This document shows positions 1 to 10,947 of a stretch of 64,000 nt of DNA, piece after piece. The notes under the pieces are model-generated. The model saw only the letters and a program-made list of their open reading frames with translations, made no database searches and was not told the DNA's origin. The stretch's first letter is position 1. Each line of letters opens with the position of its first letter. A program made the translations under genes and the position numbers. This stretch comes from an uncultured Agromyces sp. Its GTDB lineage: Bacteria > Actinomycetota > Actinomycetes > Actinomycetales > Microbacteriaceae. Where the stretch lies: positions 124,001 to 188,000 of the forward strand of contig CAJXGN010000006.1 in NCBI GenBank assembly GCA_913053875.1. The letters run 5' to 3'.

Positions 1-1
1 G

Positions 2-562
2 GGGGAGCGGCTCGGGTTCCTGCCCGGCACGCTCACCGACAAGATCGACCCGTACCTGCGACCGCTGTACGACGCGCTGAACGAGATGATGGACCCCGAG
101 CTCGTGCCGAAGCTCCTCGCATCCGGCACGGTGGAGGTCGCGCCGCTCGCGTACATGCGCGGCCGCACCCTGAACGACTCGTTCGTCGTGCTCGACGAGG
201 CGCAGAACACCACGCCCGAGCAGATGAAGATGTTCCTCACCCGCCTCGGCTTCGGCTCGCGCATGGTCGTCACCGGCGACGTGACCCAGATCGACCTGCC
301 GGGCGGCGCGAGCGGCCTGCGGCTCGTCACGCGCATCCTCGGCGACATCGACGACATCCACTTCGCGAACCTCACGAGCGACGACGTGGTGCGCCACACG
401 CTCGTCGGCCGCATCGTCGACGCCTACACCGAGTACGACCAGACGAAGCAGGCGCAGCGCTTCGAGCGCGAGCAGGCCCGCGAGTTCGCCAACCGCGCCG
501 ACCGGCGCCGCGGCCAGTCCGGGCCGCGCGACCACCTGCCCCCGCGGAGGAGCACCTCGTGA
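2..562 (+). CDS. phoH: PhoH-like ATPase, 3' part
   Basis: C-terminal 186 residues of a PhoH/YbeZ-family P-loop ATPase; the open frame enters from the left edge, so the start and Walker A are outside the window. The sequence begins [11 protein letters not shown] followed by [13 protein letters not shown], then shows the family Walker-B block [12 protein letters not shown] and [12 protein letters not shown]. The family is cytoplasmic and linked to RNA/ribosome metabolism with YbeY. Its stop overlaps the ybeY GTG by 4 nt (GTGA), so the two are translationally coupled. The last ~40 residues are charged and low in complexity. Confidence 0.93.
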   Translation, partial: GERLGFLPGTLTDKIDPYLRPLYDALNEMMDPELVPKLLASGTVEVAPLAYMRGRTLNDSFVVLDEAQNTTPEQMKMFLTRLGFGSRMVVTGDVTQIDLPGGASGLRLVTRILGDIDDIHFANLTSDDVVRHTLVGRIVDAYTEYDQTKQAQRFEREQAREFANRADRRRGQSGPRDHLPPRRSTS

Positions 563-1020
563 GCATCGAGATCAACAACGAGTCGGGCATCGAGGTCGAC
601 GAGGAGGCGCTGCAGCGGCTCGCGGTGTACGCGCTCGACGCGCTGCACGTGCACGCCGATGCCGAGCTCGCGATCGTGCTCGTCGACGAGGGCGCCATGG
701 AGCAGCTGCACGTGCAGTGGATGGACGAGCCCGGCCCGACCGACGTGCTCAGCTTCCCGATGGACGAGCTGCGACCGGGCACCGAGGACGCCATGGCGCC
801 GCCCGGCCTGCTCGGCGACATCGTGCTGTGCCCCCAGGTCGCCGCCGCACAGGCGCAGGGCGCCGGCCACGGGCTGCTCGACGAGCTGCAGCTGCTCACG
901 GCCCACGGACTGCTGCACCTGCTCGGATTCGACCACGCCGAGCCCGCGGAGGAGAAGGAGATGTTCGGCATCCAGCGCGACATCCTCGTCGGCTTTGCGA
1001 TGCAGGAACGGCGACGCTGA
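559..1020 (+). CDS. ybeY: Endoribonuclease YbeY
   Basis: 153-aa metal-dependent RNase of the UPF0054 family, involved in 16S rRNA 3' maturation and ribosome quality control. The metal-binding signature [11 protein letters not shown] sits at residues 116-126, with the three histidines in the usual H-x3-H-x5-H spacing. The length is normal for the family. It starts at a GTG overlapping the phoH stop and is followed after 2 nt by the CBS-protein ATG, so phoH-ybeY-CBS-era read as one operon, the order usual in actinobacteria. Confidence 0.95.
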   Translation: MSIEINNESGIEVDEEALQRLAVYALDALHVHADAELAIVLVDEGAMEQLHVQWMDEPGPTDVLSFPMDELRPGTEDAMAPPGLLGDIVLCPQVAAAQAQGAGHGLLDELQLLTAHGLLHLLGFDHAEPAEEKEMFGIQRDILVGFAMQERRR

Positions 1021-1022
1021 GC

Positions 1023-2339
1023 ATGGAACCCTGGCTTCTCGGCGGCGCCGCATTCGTGCTCGTCGCCTTCGGCGGCCTGCTGGCCGCGGTCGACTCCGCG
1101 ATCACCTCGACCTCGCGCGCCGACCTCGCCGACCTCGCCGAGCACGCCCGCGCCAAGCGCGCGCTGCTCGCCATCGCGCACGACACCGGCCCGCACCTGA
1201 ACGCGCTGAACTTCCTGCGCATCACGGCCGAGATGGCGGCGGCCGTGCTCGTGACGCTCGCGTTCGCGAGCGTGCTCGACAACATCTGGCTCGTGCTGCT
1301 CTTCGCCGCGCTGCTCATGTCGGCCGTGTCGTTCGTGCTGGTCGGGGTGAGCCCGCGCAGCGTCGGGCGTGCGCACGCCGACGCCGTGCTGCGGCTCGCC
1401 GCGCCGGTCGTGCGCGGCGCTCGCGTGCTGCTCGGCCCGCTGGCCGACGGGCTCGTGTGGCTCGGCAACGTCGTGACCCCGGGCCGCACGCGCCTCGGCG
1501 GCGTCGACTCCGAGGAGCAGCTGCTCAGCATGGTCGACGAGGCCGCCGAGCACGCCGTGCTCGAGGAGGACGACCGCGAGCTCATCCACTCGATCTTCGA
1601 GTTCAACGAGACCGTGGTGCGCGCCATCATGATCCCGCGCACCGACATGATCACGATCGAGGCCGACGCGCACCTCACCCAGGCGATGGCGCTGTTCCAC
1701 AAGACCGGCGTCTCGCGCATCCCCGTGATCCGCGACGACGTCGACGACGTGGTCGGCGTGCTCTACCTGCGGGACCTCTCGCGCCTCGGCTTCGAGCGGC
1801 CGCTCGACGCCGACGAGCTCGAGATCGCCGAGATCGCGCGCCCGGCCGCGTTCGTGCCCGAGTCGATGAAGGCGGATGCCCTGCTGCGCCAGATGCAGGT
1901 CGAGTCGAACCACCTGGCGATGATCGTCGACGAGTACGGCGGCATCGCGGGCCTCGTGACCATGGAGGACCTCATCGAGGAGCTCGTGGGCGACATCTCC
2001 GACGAGTACGATCGCGAGGTCGTCGAGGTCGAGGAGCTCGACGACGGCCGGTACCGCGTGAGCGCGCGCCTGCCGGTCGACGAGTTCGGCGACCTGTTCG
2101 GCATCGAGCTCGACGACGAGGACGTCGACTCGGTCGGCGGCCTGTTCGCCAAGGTGCTCGGACGGTTGCCGGTGCTCGGCGAGCAGGCGACCCTCAGCGG
2201 CCTGGTCATGGTCGCCGACCGCACCGAGGGGCGGCGCAAGCGCCTCAGCACCGTGATCGCCTGGCGCGACCAGGCGCTCATCGACGCGCAGAGCGCGTTC
2301 GACGGCGCCGACGACGAACGGAGGAGTGCACGTGGCTGA
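1023..2339 (+). CDS. CNNM/CorC-type membrane protein with CBS pair
   Basis: 438-aa member of the hemolysin-C/CorC (CNNM) family. The first ~150 residues hold several hydrophobic helices (the DUF21 membrane domain), starting MEPWLLGGAAFVLV. Two CBS domains follow from about residue 205 (IPRTDMITIEAD) to 330, then an acidic CorC/HlyC C-terminal domain (about 345-425; EELVGDISDEYD). Relatives are implicated in Mg/Co efflux or stress resistance; the substrate cannot be read from sequence. The ATG lies 2 nt after the ybeY stop. The stop TGA overlaps the upstream end of era, so the four genes are tightly coupled. Confidence 0.9.
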   Translation: MEPWLLGGAAFVLVAFGGLLAAVDSAITSTSRADLADLAEHARAKRALLAIAHDTGPHLNALNFLRITAEMAAAVLVTLAFASVLDNIWLVLLFAALLMSAVSFVLVGVSPRSVGRAHADAVLRLAAPVVRGARVLLGPLADGLVWLGNVVTPGRTRLGGVDSEEQLLSMVDEAAEHAVLEEDDRELIHSIFEFNETVVRAIMIPRTDMITIEADAHLTQAMALFHKTGVSRIPVIRDDVDDVVGVLYLRDLSRLGFERPLDADELEIAEIARPAAFVPESMKADALLRQMQVESNHLAMIVDEYGGIAGLVTMEDLIEELVGDISDEYDREVVEVEELDDGRYRVSARLPVDEFGDLFGIELDDEDVDSVGGLFAKVLGRLPVLGEQATLSGLVMVADRTEGRRKRLSTVIAWRDQALIDAQSAFDGADDERRSARG

Positions 2340-3240
2340 CACCGAGGAGCCCGGCTACCGGGCGGGATTCGTCTCGATCGTGGGCCGGCCGAACGTGGGC
2401 AAGTCCACGCTCACGAACGCGCTGGTCGGCGAGAAGGTCGCCATCACGAGTTCGAAGCCCCAGACGACCCGCCGTGCGATCCGCGGCATCGTGCACCGCG
2501 ACCACGGCCAGCTCATCCTGGTCGACACCCCCGGGGTGCACCGCCCGCGCACCCTGCTCGGCGAGCGCCTCAACTCGCTCGTGCAGGAGACGCTCGGCGA
2601 CGTCGACGTGATCGCCATGTGCTTCCCGGCGAACGAGGCCATCGGCCCGGGTGACCGGTTCATCAACGAGCAGCTCGACGACTACCCGCGCGCCCGCAAG
2701 GTCGCGATCGTGACGAAGACGGATGCCACGTCGAAGGCGAAGGTCGCCGAGCAGCTGCTCGCCGTGTCGGAGCTGCGCGAGTGGGAGCTCATCGTGCCGG
2801 TCTCGGCGCCGAAGGGCGAGCAGCTCGACGTGCTCGTCGACGAGCTCATCGCGATGCTGCCCGAGTCGCCGCAGCCGCTCTACCCGGCCGACGCGCTCAC
2901 CGACGAGGAGACCGTCGAGCGCATCGCCGAGTACGTGCGCGAGGCCGCGCTCGAGGGCGTCTCCGACGAGCTGCCGCACTCGATCGCCGTGACGGTGGAC
3001 GACATGATCGAGCGCGAGGACGGCTCGCTCATCGAGGTGTACGCGAACCTCTACGTCGAGCGCGAGAGCCAGAAGGGCATCATCATCGGCAAGGGCGGCT
3101 CGCGGCTGAAGGCGGTCGGCGCCACGGCACGCGCGCAGATCGAGCCGCTGCTCGGGCGGCGGGTGTTCCTCGCCCTGCACGTGAAGGTCGCGAAGGACTG
3201 GCAGCGCGACCCGAAGCAGCTCGGGCGCCTGGGCTTCTGA
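2332..3240 (+). CDS. era: GTPase Era
   Basis: 302-aa Ras-like GTPase that binds the 3' end of 16S rRNA during 30S assembly. It has G1 GRPNVGKST (residues ~18-26), G3 DTPG and G4 TKTD in the N-terminal GTPase domain, and a C-terminal KH RNA-binding domain with GKGG near residue 253. Two in-frame GTGs exist at 2326 and 2332. I chose 2332 because the GGAGGAG ribosome-binding sequence (about 2319-2325) would be too close to 2326. It ends the phoH-ybeY-CBS-era operon. Confidence 0.95.
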   Translation: MADTEEPGYRAGFVSIVGRPNVGKSTLTNALVGEKVAITSSKPQTTRRAIRGIVHRDHGQLILVDTPGVHRPRTLLGERLNSLVQETLGDVDVIAMCFPANEAIGPGDRFINEQLDDYPRARKVAIVTKTDATSKAKVAEQLLAVSELREWELIVPVSAPKGEQLDVLVDELIAMLPESPQPLYPADALTDEETVERIAEYVREAALEGVSDELPHSIAVTVDDMIEREDGSLIEVYANLYVERESQKGIIIGKGGSRLKAVGATARAQIEPLLGRRVFLALHVKVAKDWQRDPKQLGRLGF

Positions 3241-3241
3241 T

Positions 3242-3278
3242 CGGATGCCGCGGGGCGGCGCCGGCTCAGGGGCATCCG
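3242..3278. repeat. Inverted GGATGCC pair after era
   Basis: CGGATGCC (3242-3249) and GGCATCCG (3271-3278) form an 8-bp perfect inverted repeat round a 21-nt GC-rich loop, beginning 2 nt after the era stop. It may act as a terminator-like hairpin separating era from leuA, but no T-tract follows. It is built from the 7-mer that recurs through the whole window. Confidence 0.45.
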
Positions 3279-3285
3279 CTCGCTC

Positions 3286-3316
3286 TGGACACCGCCCGCA
3301 CGGCTGGTGATAACCT
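3286..3316 (+). promoter_or_regulatory. Promoter of the leuA leader transcript
   Basis: TGGACA (3286-3291), 19 nt, then TAACCT (3311-3316) preceded by TGA (extended -10 TGN). A start about 7 nt downstream of the -10 falls on the G of the leader-peptide GTG at 3323, so the leader would be translated from a leaderless mRNA. Confidence 0.55.
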
Positions 3317-3322
3317 TGATCC

Positions 3323-5214
<1,892 letters not shown>

Positions 5215-5314
5215 GCGGTCGGCCCCACGGGGCCGGGCGAGCGGATGCCCCCGGGGCGCGGCAGCGCGCGCCCGACGGGCCGCCCGGCCGCGCCCCGATG
5301 ACGCCGGCAGCGGC

Positions 5315-5320
5315 GATACT
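5315..5320 (+). promoter_or_regulatory. -10 box of recO (leaderless)
   Basis: GATACT lies 6 nt before the GTG at 5327, so the predicted +1 coincides with the start codon. No Shine-Dalgarno sequence precedes recO. Confidence 0.5.
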
Positions 5321-5326
5321 GGAGTG

Positions 5327-6064
5327 GTGCCCGTCTATCGAGATGAGGGGGTCGTCCTCCGCACCCACAAGCTGGGCGAGGCCGACCGCATCGTGACGCT
5401 GCTGACCCGGCGCCACGGCAAGGTGCGCGCGGTCGCCCGCGGCGTGCGCCGCACCGCCTCGAAGTTCGGGTCGCGGCTCGAGCCGTTCATGGTCGCCGAC
5501 CTGCAGTTCTACGAGGGGCGCACGCTCGACGTCATCACGCAGGCCGAATCGCTCGGTGCCTACGGTGCGCCGATCGCGGCCGACTACGCCAGCTACACCG
5601 CCGCGAACGCCATGGTCGAGACGGCCGACCGCCTGAGCGAGGCGGAGGCATCGACGCCGCAGTACCTCCTGCTGGTCGGCGCGCTGCGCTCGCTGTCGCG
5701 GCGCGAGCACGGGGCATCCGCCACCCTCGACTCGTACCTGCTGCGCGCGCTGTCGATCGCGGGCTGGGCGCCGAGCTTCGCCGACTGCGCCCGCTGCGGG
5801 CGCCCCGGCCCGCACACCGCCGTCGTCGTGCAGGTCGGCGGCGTGGTCTGCGACGACGACGCCCCTCCGGGCGCCCCGCGCCTCAACGCCGACACGATTG
5901 CGCTGCTCGGCGCCCTGCTCGAGGGCGACTGGGCGCACGCGGACGCGGCCGGCGAGCGCCTGCGATCACAGGCCAGCGGCATCGTCGCCGCGTACACCCA
6001 GTGGCACCTCGAGCGCGGCCTGCGCTCGCTGCCGCACGTCAGCCGCGAACCGGAGCACACGTGA
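5327..6064 (+). CDS. recO: DNA repair protein RecO
   Basis: 245-aa RecO, the mediator that loads RecA on SSB-coated DNA with RecR in RecFOR repair. It has an N-terminal OB fold ([20 protein letters not shown]), a helical middle domain, and a Cys cluster CARC (about residue 151) with a further Cys downstream in GGVVCDDD, consistent with the zinc finger found in many RecO proteins. Two adjacent GTGs (5324, 5327) are possible; 5327 fits the -10 spacing for a leaderless mRNA. The stop overlaps the uppS GTG (GTGA), so recO and uppS are coupled. Confidence 0.93.
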   Translation: MPVYRDEGVVLRTHKLGEADRIVTLLTRRHGKVRAVARGVRRTASKFGSRLEPFMVADLQFYEGRTLDVITQAESLGAYGAPIAADYASYTAANAMVETADRLSEAEASTPQYLLLVGALRSLSRREHGASATLDSYLLRALSIAGWAPSFADCARCGRPGPHTAVVVQVGGVVCDDDAPPGAPRLNADTIALLGALLEGDWAHADAAGERLRSQASGIVAAYTQWHLERGLRSLPHVSREPEHT

Positions 6065-6867
6065 GTCCCAAGCCGTACACCCACAAGGACGCGGTGCCGT
6101 ACCGCCCGATCGACTGGACCGGGCTCAAGCCGCCGGCGTTCCCGAAGGGCGCCGTGCCCGAGCACGTGGCGATCGTCATGGATGGCAACGGTCGCTGGGC
6201 GAACCGGCAGGGCCTCACCCGCATCGAGGGGCACAAGGCGGGGGAGGAGGTGCTGCTCGACGTGGTCGCCGGCGCGATCCAGGCGGGCGTGAAGCACCTC
6301 TCGGTCTACGCGTTCTCGACCGAGAACTGGAAGCGCTCGCCCGATGAGGTGCGCTTCCTCATGGGCTACAACCGCGACGTGCTGCACCGCCGCCGCGACC
6401 AGCTCAACGAGTGGAACGTCTCGATCCGCTGGGCGGGGCGGAAGCCGCGGCTTTGGAAGTCGGTGATCGACGAGTTGCAGTACGCCGAGCGCCTGACCGC
6501 CGGCAACACGGGGCTCCAGTTCACGATGTGCGTGAACTACGGCGGGCGCAACGAGCTCGTCGACGCAGTCCGATCGATCGCCGACGACGTTGCGGCAGGC
6601 CGCATCCGCCCGTCTGCCGTGAGCGAGAAGCTCATCGCCAAGCGGCTCTACGTGCCCGACATGCCCGACGTCGACCTGTTCGTGCGCTCGTCGGGGGAGC
6701 AGCGCACCTCGAACTTCCTGCTCTGGCAGTCGGCGTACGCCGAGATGGTGTTCCTCGACACGCTCTGGCCCGACTTCTCGCGGGTCGACCTCTGGCAGGC
6801 GATCGAGCTCTACGCGACGCGCAACCGCCGCTTCGGCGGGGCGGTCGACACGCCCGACGCGAAGTAG
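6061..6867 (+). CDS. uppS: Isoprenyl (polyprenyl) diphosphate synthase, UppS family
   Basis: 268-aa cis-prenyltransferase making the C50/C55 polyprenyl diphosphate carrier for cell-wall lipid intermediates. Motifs: MDGNGRWA at residue ~40 (catalytic Asp), [12 protein letters not shown], and the C-terminal [15 protein letters not shown] substrate-binding block. A ~35-residue N-terminal extension ([16 protein letters not shown]) is typical of actinobacterial decaprenyl-type enzymes. The product chain length cannot be read. The GTG overlaps the recO stop by 4 nt. Confidence 0.94.
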   Translation: MSPKPYTHKDAVPYRPIDWTGLKPPAFPKGAVPEHVAIVMDGNGRWANRQGLTRIEGHKAGEEVLLDVVAGAIQAGVKHLSVYAFSTENWKRSPDEVRFLMGYNRDVLHRRRDQLNEWNVSIRWAGRKPRLWKSVIDELQYAERLTAGNTGLQFTMCVNYGGRNELVDAVRSIADDVAAGRIRPSAVSEKLIAKRLYVPDMPDVDLFVRSSGEQRTSNFLLWQSAYAEMVFLDTLWPDFSRVDLWQAIELYATRNRRFGGAVDTPDAK

Positions 6868-6935
6868 CGCGGCCGCGGGGTCGGCGCGATGGATGCGCGG
6901 GAATGGATCGCCCGTGGCATCGGTTGGCCCTCAGC

Positions 6936-7598
6936 GTGAGTTCCCCCATCAAGATCGACATCTGGTCCGACATCGCGTGCCCGTGGTGCTACATCGGCAA
7001 GCGCCACCTCGAGGCGGGCATCGCCGCGCTCGGTGACGAGGCGCCCGAGGTGGAGATCGAGTACCACTCGTACGAGCTCTCGCCCGACACGCCGGTCGAC
7101 TTCGAGGGCAGCGCCGCCGACTTCCTCGCCGGCCACAAGCGGCTGCCGGTCGAGCAGGTGCAGGGCATGATCGACCGCGTCGTGGGTATCGCCGCGAACG
7201 CCGGACTCGAGTACGACTACGAGGCGCTGCAGCACACGAAGACGCTGAAGGCCCACGAGCTGCTGCACTTCGCGAAGGACCAGGGCCTGCAGCTCGAGCT
7301 CAAGGAGCGGCTGCTCAAGGCGTACTTCGTCGACGGTCGTCACGTCGGCCGTATCGACGAGCTCGTCGCGCTGGGGGCCGAGGTCGGCCTCGATGCGGAT
7401 GCCGCGCGCGAGGCGCTCGACTCGGGCCGCTACGCCGCCGCAGTGCAGGCCGACATCGCTCAGGCCGCGGCCTACGGCATCCAGGGCGTGCCCTTCTTCG
7501 TCATCGATGGCAAGTACGGCGTCTCCGGGGCGCAGCCGGCCGAGCTCTTCAGCCAGGCGCTTACCCAGGTCGCCGGCGAGCGCGAGGCGGTCGCGTGA
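6936..7598 (+). CDS. DsbA-family oxidoreductase (FrnE-like)
   Basis: 220-aa thioredoxin-fold protein with active-site CPWC at residues 15-18 (SDIACPWCYIGKRHLE), a helical insertion and the cis-Pro region GVPFFVID near residue 188. There is no signal peptide, so it is cytoplasmic like FrnE-type oxidoreductases, unlike periplasmic DsbA. Start is a GTG (SSPIKIDIWSD). It is followed with a 4-nt overlap by a 54-aa protein with a Cys pair, a possible redox partner (inference). Confidence 0.9.
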   Translation: MSSPIKIDIWSDIACPWCYIGKRHLEAGIAALGDEAPEVEIEYHSYELSPDTPVDFEGSAADFLAGHKRLPVEQVQGMIDRVVGIAANAGLEYDYEALQHTKTLKAHELLHFAKDQGLQLELKERLLKAYFVDGRHVGRIDELVALGAEVGLDADAAREALDSGRYAAAVQADIAQAAAYGIQGVPFFVIDGKYGVSGAQPAELFSQALTQVAGEREAVA

Positions 7599-7759
7599 GC
7601 ACGGAGCAGGCGACGGATGCCCCTGAGCTGACGGATGCCCCTGGTCAGACGGCTCCCGCCGCATCGGCGCCGTTCGCGATGCTGACCGGCGACCCGTCCG
7701 CCGCCTCGTGCGAGGGCGACGCCTGCCTCGTCCCCGGAACAGAGCCCGCCGACTCCTGA
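7595..7759 (+). CDS. 54-aa Cys-pair protein coupled to the DsbA-like gene
   Basis: GTG overlapping the TGA of the DsbA-like gene (GTGA) opens a 54-codon frame. The N-terminus is Thr/Asp/Ala/Pro-rich and contains two copies of TDAP. The C-terminal half is SAPFAMLTGDPS then CEGDACLVPG: two Cys spaced C-x4-C. No known domain is recognised. The overlap and Cys pair suggest a small substrate or partner of the oxidoreductase; function unknown. Confidence 0.6.
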   Translation: MSTEQATDAPELTDAPGQTAPAASAPFAMLTGDPSAASCEGDACLVPGTEPADS

Positions 7760-7768
7760 TCCCGTGTT

Positions 7769-7848
7769 CGCGGATGCGGAGATTCTCCGCGACACTCCGC
7801 AGGCGGCATCCGCTCACCGGCGTGTCGGCCGACATCTCCGCATCCGCG
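7769..7848. repeat. 15-bp inverted repeat between convergent genes
   Basis: The arm at 7769-7783 and the arm at 7834-7848 are perfect 15-nt complements. The 5' arm also contains one side of a local hairpin (GCGGAG, ATT, CTCCGC; 7776-7790), and GCGGATGC (7770-7777) can instead pair with GCATCCGC (7806-7813). The region lies between two genes ending towards each other, so a two-way terminator is the simplest reading; no T-tract is present. Confidence 0.6.
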
Positions 7849-7872
7849 TGCGGGCCGCGCGCGTGAGCGGCC

Positions 7873-8358
7873 TCACTCCGGCTCGCTGATGTCGGCGACG
7901 GTCGCGTCGAGCGCCGCGATGAGCGCGTCGGCCTCGACGAACAGGCTGCGGCCGTGCTCGCCCGCCCCCATCGAGACCCGGCGCCCCACGACGGCCTCGT
8001 CGACGACCACCGGCCATTCCGTGTGCGACCCGAGCGGCGTGATGGTGCCGCGTTCGTAGCCGGTCGCGGCGAGCGCGAGCGACGCCTCGGGCAGGCGCAG
8101 CTTGTTCACGCCGAGCAGCGTCCGCAGCTTCGGCCAGGAGATCTTCCGCCCACCCGGCACGAGCGCGAAGACGTAGGTGTCGTCGCTGCGCTTGACGACG
8201 AGCGACTTCACGATGTCGCCCGGCGTGATGCCGAGCAGCTCGGCCGCCTCCTCGAGGCTGCGCGCCGCGGGCCGCTCGATCACGTCGATCTCGAGCCCGC
8301 GCTCGGCGGCGTCGGCGCGCACGCGCTCGACTCCCGCGAGTCCCTCGAATCGTGGCAT
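7873..8358 (-). CDS. YbaK/EbsC-type aminoacyl-tRNA deacylase
   Basis: 161-aa YbaK-fold protein, likely clearing mischarged tRNA (Cys-tRNAPro type). The family pattern is visible: SLEEAAELLGITPGDIVKSLVV near residues 35-55, FALVPGGRKI, and the catalytic-region GTITPLG near 120. The start ATG at 8358 follows GGGGAGGACGC, a good ribosome-binding site. It is monocistronic, with dus diverging from it. Confidence 0.88.
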   Translation of the reverse strand: MPRFEGLAGVERVRADAAERGLEIDVIERPAARSLEEAAELLGITPGDIVKSLVVKRSDDTYVFALVPGGRKISWPKLRTLLGVNKLRLPEASLALAATGYERGTITPLGSHTEWPVVVDEAVVGRRVSMGAGEHGRSLFVEADALIAALDATVADISEPE

Positions 8359-8438
8359 CCGCGTCCTCCCCGCACTCGATCTGCCCGAATCCTACGCGCC
8401 GCCGACCCGCACCGGACCGGAACGCCCGCGTCGTCTGG

Positions 8439-8444
8439 GAGAAT
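8439..8444 (+). promoter_or_regulatory. -10-like box of dus
   Basis: GAGAAT ends 8 nt before the dus ATG (8453), with no Shine-Dalgarno sequence in between; probable leaderless or near-leaderless start. Confidence 0.35.
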
Positions 8445-8452
8445 CGGAGTCG

Positions 8453-9607
8453 ATGCCAACGATCACCACCCCCGCACGCCCGCTCTCGATCGGCCCGATC
8501 GAGCTCGAGGTGCCCGTCGTGCTCGCGCCGATGGCGGGCATCACGAACACGGCGTTCCGCCGCCTCTGCCGCGAGTACGGCGCGGGCCTGTACGTGAGCG
8601 AGATGATCACGAGCCGCGCGCTCGTCGAGCGCACGCCCGAGTCGATGCGCCTGATTCGCCACCACGAGTCGGAGACGCCGCGGTCGATCCAGCTGTACGG
8701 CGTCGACCCGAAGACCGTCGCCGAGGCCGTCACGATGCTGGTCGCCGAAGACCGCGCAGACCACATCGACCTGAACTTCGGCTGCCCCGTGCCGAAGGTC
8801 ACGCGCAAGGGCGGCGGCGCGGCGCTGCCGTGGAAGACCGACCTGTTCCGCGCGATCATCGAGGGCGCGACCCGTGCCGCGGGCGACGTGCCGCTCACGA
8901 TCAAGATGCGCAAGGGCATCGACGGCGACCACCTCACCTACCTGGAGGCCGGGCGCATCGCGGAGGGTGCCGGCGTGGCATCCGTCGCCCTGCACGCCCG
9001 CACGGCGAGCGAGTTCTACAGCGGTCAGGCCGACTGGTCGGCGATCACGAAGCTCAAGGAGACCGTCACGAGCGTGCCGGTGCTCGGCAACGGCGACATC
9101 TGGTCGGCCGACGACGCGCTGCGCATGGTCGACGAGACCGGCTGCGACGGGGTCGTGGTGGGGCGCGGATGCCTCGGACGGCCGTGGCTCTTCGGCGACC
9201 TGGCCTCGGCGTTCCGCGGCGGGCACCGCAAGGCCGAGCCCACGCTCGGTGAGGTGGCCACGGCGTTCCGCCGCCACGCGGAGCTGCTCGCGGAGTTCTT
9301 CGAGTCGGAGGAGCGGGGTTGCCGCGACATCCGCAAGCACGTCGCCTGGTACTTCAAGGGCTACCCGGTGGGCGGCGAGCTGCGGGCGAAGCTCGCGACC
9401 GTCGAGTCGCTCGCCCAGCTCGACGAGCTGCTCGGCACGCTCGATGCCGATACGCCGTACCCGGGCGAGGGCGCCGAGGGGCCGCGCGGCCGCGCCGGCA
9501 CGCCCAAGCGCCCCGCACTGCCCGATGGCTGGCTCGAGTCGCGCGAGCTGGTCGGCGACGACCGGGCGCGCCTCGTCGACGCCGAACTCGACACGAGCGG
9601 CGGGTAG
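8453..9607 (+). CDS. dusB: tRNA-dihydrouridine synthase
   Basis: 384-aa FMN-dependent Dus enzyme reducing uridines in tRNA D-loops. It has LAPMAGITNTAFRRL at the N-terminus, the catalytic-Cys motif NFGCPVPKVTRKGGGAAL (C111), the HARTASEFYSG FMN/RNA region and VVGRGCLGRPW. A tail beyond residue ~330 (PYPGEGAEGPRGRAGTP) is low-complexity. The ATG at 8453 is chosen for MPTITTPARPLSIGPI, where family similarity begins. dgt starts 2 nt after the stop, so they are co-transcribed. Confidence 0.93.
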   Translation: MPTITTPARPLSIGPIELEVPVVLAPMAGITNTAFRRLCREYGAGLYVSEMITSRALVERTPESMRLIRHHESETPRSIQLYGVDPKTVAEAVTMLVAEDRADHIDLNFGCPVPKVTRKGGGAALPWKTDLFRAIIEGATRAAGDVPLTIKMRKGIDGDHLTYLEAGRIAEGAGVASVALHARTASEFYSGQADWSAITKLKETVTSVPVLGNGDIWSADDALRMVDETGCDGVVVGRGCLGRPWLFGDLASAFRGGHRKAEPTLGEVATAFRRHAELLAEFFESEERGCRDIRKHVAWYFKGYPVGGELRAKLATVESLAQLDELLGTLDADTPYPGEGAEGPRGRAGTPKRPALPDGWLESRELVGDDRARLVDAELDTSGG

Positions 9608-9609
9608 GC

Positions 9610-10887
9610 GTGCGCGATCGACTCTTCGGCGGGTACGACGACGCCGACACCGAACGGCGCCATCCGGAGGAGCAGTACAGCCGCCGGGGCGACTTCGAGC
9701 GCGACCGCGCCCGCTTGCTGCACTCGAGCTCGCTGCGGCGCCTGGCCGCGAAGACGCAGGTGCTGAGCCCCACGCTCGGCCTCGACTTCGCCCGCAACCG
9801 CCTCACGCACTCGCTCGAGGTCGCGCAGGTCGGCCGCGAGCTCGGTGCGAGCCTCGGGCTCTCGCCCGACGTCGTCGACACGGCGTGCCTCGCGCACGAC
9901 CTCGGGCACCCTCCGTTCGGCCACAACGGCGAGCACGGCCTCAACGAGTGGGCTTCCGACGTCGGCGGGTTCGAGGGCAATGCGCAGACGCTGCGCATCC
10001 TCACCCGCCTCGAGCCCAAGGTGTTCGGTGACGACGGGCAGCCGTTCGGGCTCAACCTCACGCGCGCGAGCCTCGACGCGAGCTGCAAGTACCCGTGGGC
10101 CGCGTCGAGCTCGGTGGCCGACCCGAGCGGCCGGCAGAAGTTCGGGTTCTACGCCGACGACGCCGACGTGTTCGAGTGGATGCGCCGCGGCGCGCCGGAG
10201 CGGCGGCTGTGCATCGAGGCGCAGGTGATGGACCTCTCCGACGACATCGCCTACTCGGTGCACGACTTCGAGGACGCCATCGTGAACGGCTTCATCGACG
10301 TGGCCGCGCTGAACGCGCGCGGCGACCACGAGTCGCTGATCGCGTCGATGGGCGACTGGGTCGGCGGTTCGGTCTCCGCCGACGACCTGGCGGCCGCATT
10401 CGACCGGCTGTCGGCCATGGAGCTCTGGCCCCACGAGTGGTCGGGGTCCCGTGTCGAGCAGGGTCGGCTGAAGAACTTCGCCAGCCAGGTGATCGGCCGG
10501 TTCGCGAACGTGGCGACGGATGCCACGCGCGCGGCGTTCCCCATGGCGAGCCTCATCCGCTTCGACGCCGACGTCGTGGTGCCGCGCGAGATCCGCGCCG
10601 AGATCGCCGTCATGAAGGGCATCGTCGCGACGTTCGTGATGGCCACGAACGCCCGGCAGCCCGTGTACGCCCAGCAGCGCCGCATCCTCGCCGACCTCGC
10701 CGACCTGCTGCTCGCCACCGGCGACCGGCACCTCGACGTCGGCTTCGCGGCCGACTGGCGCGCCGCCGCCGATGACGCGGCACGCAAGCGCGTCATCGTC
10801 GACCAGGTCGCGAGCCTCACCGACCAGTCGGCTCTCGCCTGGTACGAGCGACTCGTGCAGCGCGGGTCGGCTCCTCCACAGGCGTGA
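9610..10887 (+). CDS. dgt: Deoxyguanosinetriphosphate triphosphohydrolase-like protein
   Basis: 425-aa HD-superfamily dNTPase: hydrolyses dNTPs to deoxynucleoside and triphosphate. N-terminal [21 protein letters not shown] and [10 protein letters not shown] are family blocks; the metal site is [13 protein letters not shown] at residues ~96-108. It begins at a GTG just after dus and ends upstream of dnaG, the dus-dgt-dnaG order seen in actinobacteria. Confidence 0.93.
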   Translation: MRDRLFGGYDDADTERRHPEEQYSRRGDFERDRARLLHSSSLRRLAAKTQVLSPTLGLDFARNRLTHSLEVAQVGRELGASLGLSPDVVDTACLAHDLGHPPFGHNGEHGLNEWASDVGGFEGNAQTLRILTRLEPKVFGDDGQPFGLNLTRASLDASCKYPWAASSSVADPSGRQKFGFYADDADVFEWMRRGAPERRLCIEAQVMDLSDDIAYSVHDFEDAIVNGFIDVAALNARGDHESLIASMGDWVGGSVSADDLAAAFDRLSAMELWPHEWSGSRVEQGRLKNFASQVIGRFANVATDATRAAFPMASLIRFDADVVVPREIRAEIAVMKGIVATFVMATNARQPVYAQQRRILADLADLLLATGDRHLDVGFAADWRAAADDAARKRVIVDQVASLTDQSALAWYERLVQRGSAPPQA

Positions 10888-10934
10888 TGGCGGGCGCGTG
10901 CCACGTCGGCGGCCTCCGGGCCCGCCGCGCTGGC

Positions 10935-10940
10935 TAGGAT
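10935..10940 (+). promoter_or_regulatory. -10 box of dnaG (leaderless)
   Basis: TAGGAT sits 7 nt before the dnaG ATG; no ribosome-binding sequence intervenes. Confidence 0.55.
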
Positions 10941-10947
10941 CGACTCC

